Assembly: GCA_030374805.1 (NCBI GenBank)
Contig: JARGSG010000019.1
Location: forward strand, 804,070-868,069
DNA: 64,000 nt
Reading direction: 5' to 3'
Source: Gracilaria gracilis
Taxonomy: Eukaryota > Rhodophyta > Florideophyceae > Gracilariales > Gracilariaceae
Every line of letters begins with the position of its first letter. Position 1 is the stretch's first letter. Of the stretch, positions 42,297-53,002 are shown piece after piece. Below the pieces are notes generated by a model. The model did no database searches and was not told the DNA's origin. It worked only from the letters and a program-made list of their open reading frames with translations. The translations under genes were made by a program, and so were the position numbers.

Positions 42297-44468
42297 GTGT
42301 CTCGGAAGCCATCTCGTGCGGAGCCGGCAGTTACCCGTAGCCGCTTCCACGATGGTGGGGATGTTCCCGCTGATCAGGTGATTTCCAATATCCCGATTGG
42401 GGCTGGTTCAACCCTCGCCGCGAAGGTTTCCTCGCGGAATTCGAGCCGACACCGGGAACCCCGGGACCTTCCGTTGCCTCCGTTGGCCAACTTTAGAGGT
42501 GGAGCTGGCCCGGCTTCGGCCGTTGCTGGTGCACCGCCTGTGCCCCAATCAACTTCCGCTGCCGCGGCAATACAGCCCCGTCAGGAGGTCGCCAACACCT
42601 CCCAGGGGACTTCCCTGGAGGACCAGGTACGCACCTTGCGTGCCGCCCATAATGCCCTTGCAGGGGAATTTCGAGCCCTCCGTGAGGTGGTCGAGAGTAC
42701 CTCTGCAGAGGATGTTGCTGAAGACCTCCGCGTATTGCGGTCTGATGTCAACAAAATGTTGGAGTGTTTGGGTTCGCCCACCGCCTTCGTTGAAGGGATT
42801 GAGGAGTGATTCAATCGCGTCCACGCCCGTCTGGAGACGTTGGAGCAAACCATAATAATGGACAATAACTCTCCGGATGCTCCGGTTGTTGCCGTGTCAC
42901 AACGCGACCAGCGCGCTAGAACAGGCAAAGGCCGCCGTAGGCGAAATTCCAAACGCTACAACGATCATTCGGATACACCGACCTCGTCGGATTCCAACCC
43001 GAATCACTCGGATGGGTCTACTTCTTCAGACTCCGAGTCGGAGGATGGTCGCCGCGGGCGTTCTTCCCGCTCAAAGCGGTGTTCTGCCTCCGAGGGGGCG
43101 ATCTGCTCCCGTACGAAGGGTAGAAGACACTCCGGACTCCGGGAATTGAAACCTACGAATAGGATGTATCGCAAGTTACTTTCGTACCGATACTATCGGT
43201 TGGAAGACTCCTCTCTGGAGCGTACACCTCGTGGAACGGGAATAGTGAAGGATTGCATCAAGCGAATGCAGCTCTCACTCCGAAACCAGACTTTTTCTGG
43301 AGACGACCCAATCCTGGTGTTAGATTTTCTTGCCCGCTTTGTCGCGGAAGCCGATATAGTCGGGATGAACGAAGGACAAGCCTACGTGGAGCTGCCGTAC
43401 TTTTTACGGGGGGTGGCCGAAGACCAGTATCACTCTGTGAGAGGTTCCACCAGAGCCTCCGAAGGAGGGGTGACGTGCTGGCCCGAAGCCGTCCAATACC
43501 TCTTGAGGTCGTACGCGACAAATGACGCCATTCAGTCCGCGATCCTCGCTTTGAGGGATACACATCAGCGCCCCGACGAGGTTGAAACCGATTATTCGGT
43601 ACGCCTTAACAAGGCTTTCCACCGCTGTGGTAATGTCTACCTCACTGGGGAACGTTGTACGATGTTCATCGATGGGCTGAGCCCAGCCATCAAGTCACTC
43701 GTTGCCCGACGTCGGGAGGACAAGCCGAGGATTACCTACCTCGAGTTGGTCCAAGGCGCACGTGCGGAGGGTGATGCAGTACGTGCTCGGGTTCCTCATT
43801 CGAGGTCGAAGTCCGCGAAAGCGCTGGTGATGGAGGACCGCTCCCCGTCGCTCTCGCTGGTAGCGGCTGAACACCCTCAACAGGGATATGACAACGTGCA
43901 GTTGGCGCACGGCGAAGTCCTCTCCGTACCGACTACGGAACTCCCGTCAACGACGGAGACCAAGTTCGATACAGTGCTGGCAGACCCAGCGCTGTACGCG
44001 GATAACCGTCGTGTGAGGGCGCCTTCAATCCCATATTCGAATGGAGGTACCCGTTTTCAACGGCCTGGGTGAAGGGACCCACGCCCTGTGGTTCGTTTCA
44101 CCGGTATTCGGAAGGATAACCTGCAAGCAGGACTGTTGCGACTGATATGTCACCTGTGCTACACGCACGGTCACACATCGCCACAGTGCCTCCTCTCACT
44201 GAGGGAAATGGCTAAAGTAGTGTCGAACTACGAAGCCCTGACCCCAGAGGAGAAGCGCACAGTGCCCATCGCATCTTACTTGCGCGCGAAGTTGGACCTT
44301 TCGCATGCTCTCCCGCCTGCGCGGTCCGCTCCGATGAAGTCGGTTGCCCCCGCCCAGCAGGCGTACGTTCCAAACACCACTCGCGTGGAAGACCCTCAGC
44401 GAGGAACCCAAGCCCTCGTTGTGGAGGAGCCTGAGCAGCCACTGCAGGCGGAAGCCCAGGAAAACTAA
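42297..44468 (+). pseudogene. Gag of gypsy element 2, two in-frame TGA stops
   Basis: One frame spans the whole gene (723 codons), broken only by TGA at 42807-42809 and 44070-44072. Element 1 has CGC (Arg) and TGG (Trp) at those places. The order is a Ser/Pro-rich N-terminus, a coiled-coil-like part (RTLRAAHNALAGEFRALREV), a basic Ser-rich linker, and the gag core (DFLARFVAEADIVGMNEGQA, YFLRGVAEDQYHS). A CCHC knuckle, CHLCYTHGHTSPQC, lies at about 44146-44187. The stop TAA (44466-44468) overlaps the pol ATG as TAATG. Gag would form the particle and bind element RNA. Confidence 0.85.
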
Positions 44469-47400
44469 TGAAGGGAGTCTCCCCTCAGGGAGAGGCGCCC
44501 TCAGAGTCGAGGTTGAGGACGCCCGAGGCGTCGTTGCCTCGCTCCCCGGTGAAGATCCTGTCAAGGAGTGACACCGCTGACGCGGACTCAGAACACTTGG
44601 GTGTTCTGCGTCGACCGTGGATACGGGTAAAGAATAACCGGATCCCGGAAAGAATCATGGTCATGGCCAAGCGAAACTATAAAGTTTACGCTGATCTTGG
44701 CCTCAACCCCCAGTTTCTGGTAAAATTTCTAACTGTCATGGACACAAGTGGTGGCCCGAACTTCGTCGTGGAGTCCGTATTGCCCCCGCTGGTGCGGTCT
44801 CGTATCCGCTCCGAAGCGGTCCCGAACGTCACTGACGCGAATAACAACCCGTTATCAACGGTGGGAACCGTCGACTTGGTCGTCCGGTTGGGCACCTCTA
44901 TGGTGAAGCTCGACTTTGTCGTTTGCCGTTCGTTGGCTGCGCCAGTTACACTGGGATGCGATTACTGCGACAGGTTTGTCGAAGCAATCCGGCCCCGCCT
45001 CAGGCGTGTGGAACTCGACGACGGATCATCGGTACCGATTGTCCGTCGCCCGCTTAAGCGCGCTTCACAGAAGCAAGTTCCGCTGCCTGCTGCGCAGGAA
45101 CCATCGCCCGCCACGCGGGAGTCGACGAAGCTCCGCGTTGCCGCGTCGGTTACTATACCACCGGAGTCCCAGGTTATGGTGAAGGTCAACTCCCGTCAAC
45201 ACGGCATTCGGGTCGTACAGCCCCATTCCTCGTTGTACGAGAAGTGTCAACTCGCCGTTGCAAACGGAATTGTGCAGGTGCACCCGGATACTCCGTTTCG
45301 AATCTTGGTTGCCAACCTTGGCACCAAGCCCCAGTATCTGGTAAAGAACCAAGTGATTGGATCAGACACCCCGCACACGCTCGCGATGCTCCCGACGCAG
45401 ATGACTGCTGCCGATGTTCTCGGATTGGTTACCTCCAAGGAGGGAGACAGTTCAGAGAACCCCGACGCTTCGTCTAAGGAGGGGGAAGACACCGCCGTTT
45501 CAACGGAGAAGTCGCCGAATGATTCGGATTTGCAACCTGTTTCCGACACAGGACAGCGTGGTTTCACAAGCTACGACCGGCTTGACCCGGTGAAGGCTCT
45601 CGAAGAGCTGGACCTCGGTCATGTGCCGGATTAGCACCGCGATCGACTCCGTAATATGCTACGGGAATTCACCACGATGTGGGATGGCTCTCTTGGAGAG
45701 ATTTCTGCGACGGAACACCGTATCGATCTGTTGCCGAACGCGCGTGCGGTGGCGCAACCCTCGTACAGGGCAGGATCGAAAGTTCGGGAAGAGGAGCAGT
45801 TCCAAATGGACAAGAAGCTCCGCGCTGGGATGATTGAACCCGCTCAGTCACCCTGGGATCCTCCAGTTGTACTGGCAATGAAGGCCGACGGCACGTGGCG
45901 ATTTTGTATCGACTACCGCCTCCTCAACGCGGTAACTGTACGGGATAGCTACTCCATACCACGTATGGACGATTGCATTGACTCGCTTGGCAATGCTATC
46001 GTGCTCACGGCGTTGGATGCCAATTGGGGATATTGGCAGGTCTATGGAAGGGAAGAGGACCGCGACAAGACTGCGTTCTTCTGCCATTTTGGGTCCTACC
46101 GCTTCAAGTGGATGCCGTTTGGTTTAGCCAACGCCCCCGCTAATTTTCAACGAGCGGTCGATATCCTGCTCAACAGGTTCAAGTGGCGGTCGTGTTTGGT
46201 ATATCTGGATGACATCATCGTCTTCTCAGATAACCTCGACGACCACCTCACCCAAGTGCGGGAAGTCCTAACCGTGTTACGGGATGCTGGTATTACCCTC
46301 AAGCTGAGGAAGTGTGAGTCCTTTACAGATACAAGTATCCGGGACACGTAATTCGTCCTGGACGGCTGTCGATCGAGGAAGCTCGCGTCAAATCCCTCGT
46401 TGAGGCAAAGCAACCCCGTACTCAGACGGAACTCCGGTCCTTTCTGGGGCTAGTCAACGTCTATCGACGGTTCATTCCGAACTTTTCGGATATCGCGGCG
46501 CCGCCTAACGCGCTACTGCGTAAAGGACAGCCACCGAAACAGGAACCCTTAACGCCCGCGCAAGCGGATGCGTTCAACTCCTTAAAGGAGGCTGTCACGT
46601 CAGCACCGATCCTATTGTTACCCAAATTTGGACTGCCGTACTCCGTGGATACGGAATCGAGCGACTACCAAGTCGGTTGCGCCCTTTTCCAAACCACCCC
46701 AGAGGGGGAACGGAAGCCAATCGGTTATTGGTCGCGTTCGCTGAACTTTCACGAACGGAACTACTCTGTATCAGAGAAAAAGTGTCTCGCCGTTGTGTGG
46801 GCGCTTTCCACTCTCCGCCCCTATCTTATGGGTGTTCACTTTACCGTATACACGGATCATTCCTCATTGAGGTGGTTGATGAATATCTCCGATCCATCGG
46901 GCCGCCTCATGCGGTGGAGACTCCGCTTAGCGGAATACGACTTCACAATCATATATAAGAAGGGAGCGTTGAACACTCAGGCTGATGTGCTTTCGCGTCT
47001 ACCCACGGGTGGGGAAGCCCTCGCAACCGAAGATGATGAAATCCCGTGCTTCGTCGTGGACGGAATAGAACCGGAAGATCCGGATTGGCCGGAAGATCCG
47101 GATATGGATGCTGACTTTGACGAACTCCTCGCCTCTGGCGAGGGTGCCACTGAGAAACCCCCCCCCGGGGAATTTTGTTCCTATTACTCCAGAAGAACTG
47201 GTAAGAGAGCAGTTCGGAGACTCCTCTTGTGTAGGGATACGCGCCCGTCTTAACGGTGGTGCAGTACTCCCTTTCGAGGTGAACGACCGAGGATACCTCA
47301 TAAGGACAGTTGAGGCAAACCCACAAGTCTTGGTTCCGCATTCCCTGCAGTCGCGGGTGTTGCATTTAACGCCCTACCCGAAGATCGGTGGTCACGCCGG

Positions 47401-49854
47401 AGGCCGGAAGCTTTATCTCAACCTGAGAAGGGACTTTTACTGGCCCGCCATGGCGGTGGATTGCTACGCCACGGTACGCTTCTGTACAGAATGTGCAAAG
47501 AACCGAGTTAAACTTCGGAAGAACAGCAAGGCACTGAAGCTTTTCCCCGCAGGGCACCGCTCGAGCTTGTCGCGATCGACATTCTCGGACCACTCCTCAC
47601 AACGAGGCGGGGCAACAAGTTTTTACTTGTCATCACCTATCGCTTCTCGAAGCTGGTTCGGCCAGTCCCTCTTCGGAGGATATCCGCCTTCACGGTGGAT
47701 AACGCGTTCGCTACCCATTGGGTATTTGCGTATGGACTTCCAGTGGAGTTGTTATCCGACAACGGAAAGCAGTTTGCCTCCAGGTTCTTCCAGGATGTTT
47801 GTCGCATCCTGGATGTAAAGAACCTGTTCACAACTACTTATCATCCCCAATGTAAGGGGCAAGTCGAACGGTTTAACCGGACAATGCTCGCATCTCTGCG
47901 TTCGTACGTTGCTGACCACCCAAAGACTTGGGATCTGTACACTGATGCGATTACCTTCGCCTACAACACTGAGGTTCACCGGACTACCGGGGTATCGCCA
48001 TTTGAGTTGGTACTATCCCGTTCGCCCCCGCCTGTGGCGTTGGAACCGCAAGCTACGCTTGGAACCTTCCCATCCGTGGGCGACTACCGTAAAAATTGGA
48101 AACAATGGCTAACCAAGTTTGTTCCCGCTACGCGGAAGTCTATCGAACGTGCCCAGGCCGCTTACAAGCGTGATTTTGACAACCGCTTACGGCGTCCTGA
48201 CACTCCGCCAATCGCGGTTGGTAACTACATCTATGTACGAAAGGAGTACTATAACCCGGGACGGGAAAGGCGTCACAAACTCTCGCAAGTGGCGGACGGA
48301 CCCTTCAGGGTGATCTCTACAACTACCGACACTGTTGTGGTGAAGATGGGGGATACGCACGAGCGGTTATCCCGCGATCGCGTTGTCCTGGCCCCTCCAC
48401 CCTCGTCGGAGGTAGTACTGGACAGTACTTCCGTTTCTACGGATACAGCAACACCGGACAATCCGGGAACATCTGTGGTCGAACGACCTGCAGTTCTACC
48501 ACACCCCACCCGGGGCCTCTTAGATATTTCGATGTTATCGGAAACGCCGGCACAGCCGGGACACCCAGGCCTACATGGCCCAATGCCTTCTTCTTCTACC
48601 GCCCATGGTAGGATTATGACCCGCCAAGCGGGACCCCCAACGCACCCCCCCCCCCCCCCTTGCTCCGTCTAAGTAGGGGAAGGGAAACAGCTGCTCCGAT
48701 GGAGATCTTTCGCCGTCGCAACGGAATTCACGCCGTGAAGCACGGGAAGGTGGCGCAGGATCGCTGCCGCTCTCGCGGAACGACAGTCGAGCTGCAGTGC
48801 CAAGCCCCTCTCAGGGTGTGTCGTCCCCGAACGTCGACGAACCCTCCTTGGAGGCAGTTGGACCTGCATCGCAGTTTCCGCAGCACCTGGAGAACCCCAC
48901 CCCTTCGGGGAACGTTCGTAAGCACCTGTCAGTGGCGCCCTCCGGACGGGAGGACGCTGCGGCAGAGGAACCCAGCACTGGGAATGCAACACCTCGTGGC
49001 GAGGCAACTACCCCCATGCAGGGCAAGGCGCGCTTGCGCAGTCGCACTCCGGGCGTCTCGGTAGAACCTGGCACTGCCAGCACGACACCGGCCGCTCCGG
49101 AGTTGGCACCCGTCTACGACGGCACACTACGCCCGACCAAGTCGAAACCTCCCCAAGTAGCGGGCACAGCGCCGGCTGTACACGCCCCACACGGGAAGAG
49201 TGCTGTACACGCCCCACACGGGACCAGCACAGCACACACCGGCTTACCGGAAATAGCCACCGCACGCGGGGTGCCAAGCCAGCAGGGCACGGCGCAGCCG
49301 TTGAAGGGTCCACGCGCCAGGAAGGCGGATCGGACTATGGCAAATTCTAGCCAACCATTGTTGGAGTCACGTGCCCGTACGCAGGAGGACGCACCGCACC
49401 CGCCCCTTCCCGCTGAGCGCGAAGCACCCCCGCCGGGGGATACGAAAACAACGTCATCGCCAAGGCGGATCGATCCACGCAGACTTGCAATACGGGGGGA
49501 CTACCACCCAAGTGGGATACCAGCACCCTATAGGGACGGCACCGATACCACCTTGGTGGGCCCCGACACCCTCTTGAGGGACATTTTCCCTATGAAGGGA
49601 CCGCTCCACGCGAAGTGACGACAACACGGCAAGGCCGGGAAGTGTACGTGCAGGAGTACGTCGTCGACCGAGTAATCGGGCATTCCTACGACGGGAACGG
49701 CGACCTGCTCTACCGCTTCCGTTGGTACGGCTATGGCCCCGAAGGGGATACAGAGGAACCGATCGAACATCTCCCCCGATCACGGGTCCTACAGTATCAC
49801 CGGCGCGCCGGCATTGCACTACCAGGCAAGCTGGAAAGAGCCCAAGTGGGATAA
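44468..49854 (+). pseudogene. Pol of gypsy element 2: protease, RT, RNase H, integrase, chromodomain
   Basis: It starts at ATG 44468. Domains: protease (VMDTSGGPNFVVES, about 44735); RT (FCIDYRLLNAVTV, MPFGLANAPANFQ, VYLDDIIVF at about 46200); RNase H (YSVDTESSDYQVGCALF, VYTDHSSLRWLMN); integrase HHCC zinc finger (KIGGHAGGRKLYL...CTECAKN, about 47380-47510). The DDE core has VAIDILGPL, LLSDNGKQF and GQVERFNRT. A GPF-type C-terminal module follows (VADGPFRVI, about 48290), then a long Pro/Ser/Thr-rich linker. A chromodomain lies at about 49640-49810 (EYVVDRVIGHSYDGNG, YRFRWYGYGPEGDT). Defects: TAG at 45632, frame changes near 46325, 47160 (C run), 47560, about 48650 (C run) and 49615. Chromodomains target insertion to marked chromatin. 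Confidence 0.88.
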
Positions 49855-50001
49855 TTGGTAACCGTCCAGGACGGGAGAAAAGAAGGAAGACCGAATAGAA
49901 GTATAATTGAAGAAGGACCGTCGAGGACGGGAAGTTTACGTTGTGTTCATCTTGTTGTCATGGAAAAGCCGGTCGAACCGGAAGACAACCCGGGACGGGC
50001 A

Positions 50002-51546
50002 CTAGTGGTTCGAGCCGCTACCCCCACTAGGTGGAGCACCCCCGCCGAGGCGGTTCGCCAGGGCATCCGCCATTTCGACGACATCACCCGAAGCTTCGCT
50101 GGCGCTGAGGCCTGCACCACGCAGCAAGCGAGCAATGATCTCGTGCTCATTCAGCGGCCCAGAACTGAGATTGCCTGATCCAGCGCTCGCCGAAGGCGGA
50201 GGAGGACCATCCTCTTGTTCCGTCGTCATCGCCGCAGCGGACTGCCCCGTATTGGGATCAGTGGGAGTATTCGAACCCGGCTCCGCCGGAACGTTACCAA
50301 CTTGGTTGTCATTCCCGACCGCGTCGGCTTCGTCACCGTGGTCTTCGACCGTCTCGCCCGATGCATCGGGGTCGTTATCCACCATTGGATCGCCCCCGCT
50401 GTAAGCGTGATAATAATCGTCCGAGTCGACGTACCCTCGCGGGTGGTCGCTGGGGATTCCACGCGGGGCAGCCCGGAATTCTTCCGCTTGCTCGCGGCTG
50501 ATTTCCTGGTAGTCCCACGGGTCGAAATACACGAAGTCGCCCACGAACGGGGTATTGCGCCCAAGTCCGGGACCGGAACCGCCACTACCACCGTCTCGAC
50601 GGCCACTCTGTTCGATGGGAACCTCGTCCCACTGAACGTTCTCGATGTTATCAAGTAGCCCCAGCATTTCTTCCTCGTTGGCAGTGCCCCCAAGGGGGAT
50701 TCGCAAGTCCAGGCTACGGATGGCTGCCCGCACGCGGGGTTGTACGTACCAAAGCCGATACTGGTCGTAGGCCTCGGTGAGGACGTATGCCGCGAAGCGG
50801 GTAGCCCACTCGGTCACCACAACCGACCATAGCCCCGACCGGGGATTCGTGACGAGGAACGACCCCATATAGGTGAAGACCGGGGGCAGTTCAACATAAC
50901 ACCCCCGGCACGCCTCCAGGGAGGACCACCACTCTGGGAGTGGGAGGTCCCGACCACGTCGGTGGGGTGCAGCGATGCGCTCTACCTCCACGTTTTGGTA
51001 TGGAACGAAGAACCCGAATCGGGAGCGCCGACGCCGTTCATAACGGATGAAGTTCTGAAGGAAGTTCGACCGGGACGCCCGGGGAAGGTAGCGGAACTCA
51101 GCCCGAAATATCGGTCGCTCCCAGCACATGGCTGTTTGCCGCGCTGCGGGAAAGTTCCTCCATGCGAAGGTTTCTAACGCCGCGAGGCGGTCGCAGTACG
51201 TCATCTCTCCGCGTGTGCGGTAAAACGCGACATCAAAGTCGTACCCCGCGGGGATCGGTAACTCGAATGGAGCCCGGCGAAGCCGTTGGTAACCGAGCAT
51301 GACGAACGCCGCGTGTGCGCTAGCCACCGATCGTCTGCCGTCACGACGGATATGATGGGTAGGAATCGCTATGCGGTTCCTGCAATCCCACGACCCCGTG
51401 ACGCCGGCGGGTAGGTCCTCCGGAAGGGTGTTGGTCGCATCAGCGTACGCCATGACCAATGCCTCATTGAGGACTGCCAATGGATGATACCAGGGCGCGT
51501 GCCTCAACTTGAGGGCGTGGGACCGATTGTTCGGATTCAACCCCAC
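50002..51546 (-). CDS. Antisense 514-codon open frame inside the chromovirus, unknown function
   Basis: It lies on the strand opposite gag-pol, between the chromodomain and the 3' LTR, and is uninterrupted although every sense gene of the element is broken. The frame is open from about 51570. The listed first codon is GTG and the first ATG is at 51453 (MAYADATNTLPEDL), so the true start could be there or in an upstream exon. The N-terminal 300 residues look globular, rich in Trp, Tyr and Arg (SWDCRNRIAIPTHHIRRDGR, YVELPPVFTYMGSFLV). The C-terminal 200 are acidic and low-complexity. No family is recognised. Plant chromoviruses and Tat elements are known to carry extra or antisense ORFs in this position. 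Whether this is related, captured from the host, or chance is open. Confidence 0.55.
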   Translation of the reverse strand: MGLNPNNRSHALKLRHAPWYHPLAVLNEALVMAYADATNTLPEDLPAGVTGSWDCRNRIAIPTHHIRRDGRRSVASAHAAFVMLGYQRLRRAPFELPIPAGYDFDVAFYRTRGEMTYCDRLAALETFAWRNFPAARQTAMCWERPIFRAEFRYLPRASRSNFLQNFIRYERRRRSRFGFFVPYQNVEVERIAAPHRRGRDLPLPEWWSSLEACRGCYVELPPVFTYMGSFLVTNPRSGLWSVVVTEWATRFAAYVLTEAYDQYRLWYVQPRVRAAIRSLDLRIPLGGTANEEEMLGLLDNIENVQWDEVPIEQSGRRDGGSGGSGPGLGRNTPFVGDFVYFDPWDYQEISREQAEEFRAAPRGIPSDHPRGYVDSDDYYHAYSGGDPMVDNDPDASGETVEDHGDEADAVGNDNQVGNVPAEPGSNTPTDPNTGQSAAAMTTEQEDGPPPPSASAGSGNLSSGPLNEHEIIARLLRGAGLSASEASGDVVEMADALANRLGGGAPPSGGSGSNH

Positions 51547-52063
51547 CAGGGTATCGTAATGCGGTCAGACGCGCACCGGCATGCCGGCTGGTATGACTCC
51601 CTCAATCGGGTGAGGCGCCAGCAGGCCTGCCCCCGCAACGGGTTGGTTAGACGGTGAGCCGTGGGCTGCGTCGTCGGGAGCGCCCCTGCTTGCGCCCCTG
51701 CTTGCGCAGGTTGGTTGCCGCCTTGCGAAAGTTATTGGTTGGTGTTGCCCTGTGGCAGAGGGACGGACCGGAAGCCGGTGAAGTATCCCTCCGGAGGGTG
51801 GTTCGGTTGCTGATCGAACATTTCGATGATGGTTAAGTCGATAACCGGCGTAGCCGGGGAAGTTGAGTGCGCTGGTGAGGCTCGGGGAACGAGTTGTCGG
51901 AGGGATTCGCCTTGTGAAGGAGTATGCGCTGCGTAGGCAGGTGTAGTGTGCGCTGGGTCGAAGGGAATTGCCGGCGAGCCGGAGGAGGTCACTTCTTTAT
52001 AGCCTTGGTCCGCCATCGCGTCGCTCGCGGAAAGCGTCGCGCCCTCGGCTAAGGAGGGGGATA
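51547..52063. other. 3' untranslated region of gypsy element 2 with polypurine tract
   Basis: No sense gene is present. The antisense frame 51732-52073 is open for 113 codons and Pro/Ser-rich; it could be an upstream exon of the antisense gene, but no ATG starts it. The last bases (about 52050-52062, AAGGAGGGGGATA) are the likely primer for plus-strand DNA synthesis. Confidence 0.5.
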
Positions 52064-52859
52064 TGAAGTGCAAAGCCGTCCTTGAGAGATTCCCATGACT
52101 TAGTTATTTCCGACATGTCGGCTGGGTTAATTATGACTACATACGATGGCCACGTTGGTGGATGGGACACGTGGGACACGGTAGAGTCCACGAGGTTGGC
52201 ACAGCATGGCTGGTAATTCTGCACTCTTTATGGGGGTATTCTAGATTATTATGGTATTTACCGTACAGTACGGGAGGCGAGCTACACTACTTAGTGCGCC
52301 GGCAACTCTGCCGTCGCACCCAGTAAACCTCCCCCAACCAGGGTTTTGGCTCTAGACTGCTTCGCCTTCGGCGGTACTCAACTCCTCCTTGGAGGGATAT
52401 CCCGTAGCCTACGGACTGTCTATCCTCCCTGCATCCCCTAAACGAACCCCCTATTGGGAGTATTTACCAATCGCTGTCGCGTTCGCCCTTGTATAAGGTT
52501 TCCACCGGCTTTGCCGTATCCTTATCCACATCTTGTGGACTCCCCTTTTCCTTTTCTTTTCTTTCCCTTTTTCCCCTTGCTTTTGGGTGGTTACTCCGCT
52601 ACTCGCAGCCTGTGCTGACACCGCGTCGCACTCGCCACACTGTAAACACTTCGCCTCCTTGGTGGATAACACACACACGCCGCTCACGCGGAATACCTTC
52701 TTGTCTCACCTTCCTACGCTTGTCGTGAAGGGTGACCTCGGCCTTACACCCCGACTTAGTCGTGTCATCCCTGGAAAAGTTCTGCTTGCTGTGCTACCTC
52801 GTGTGAGGAAGATCCCGAACGTCTTCGTGGTTCTTTCCCTATTGGGGCATTGCACTACA
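52064..52859 (+). repeat. 3' LTR of gypsy element 2
   Basis: 796 bp with the same ends as the 5' LTR. It is followed by the duplicated TTTCA and then Tc1 transposase coding sequence. Confidence 0.9.
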
Positions 52860-52975
52860 TTTCATTCCACACATATTCCACGGCCAACTTTTCCACCGAC
52901 TCAAATTGGGTGTGGTCTGCGTAGACGTGCCTGACAAGCCAAGGCCAGACATTCTCAATTGGATTGAACGAACGA
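52860..52975 (-). pseudogene. Middle fragment of Tc1 transposase 2
   Basis: The minus strand reads FNPIENVWPWLVRHVY, then VEKLAVEYVWNE. This corresponds to INVIENVWAWLARKVY in element 1 and includes the third catalytic Glu. The C-terminal side joins 41376 across the chromovirus. The other side meets the 3' end of the non-LTR element. Confidence 0.8.
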
Positions 52976-53002
52976 AGTGAATTTTATGCATGTCTAGAGG
53001 CC

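Larger units (their letters stand above)
41377..52859 (+). mobile_element. Ty3/gypsy element 2: full-length chromovirus with an antisense open frame
   Basis: 11,483 bp, with LTRs at 41377-42186 and 52064-52859, gag, pol and a chromodomain. A 514-codon frame lies on the opposite strand before the 3' LTR. The target duplication TTTCA is present on both sides (41372-41376 and 52860-52864). A putative primer-binding site TGGTCTCCCGACC lies 3 bp after the 5' LTR. A polypurine tract (AAGGAGGGGGA) ends just before the 3' LTR. LTR lengths differ by 14 bp, mainly in CT-rich repeats. Gag and pol have several stops and frameshifts. Confidence 0.92.

Noticed and set aside
48645..48660. C-run of about 14-15 as a programmed frameshift site in pol
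   Set aside because: Other frame changes in this pol lie at ordinary sequence, and long C runs are prone to slippage and sequencing error; no conserved signal could be shown.
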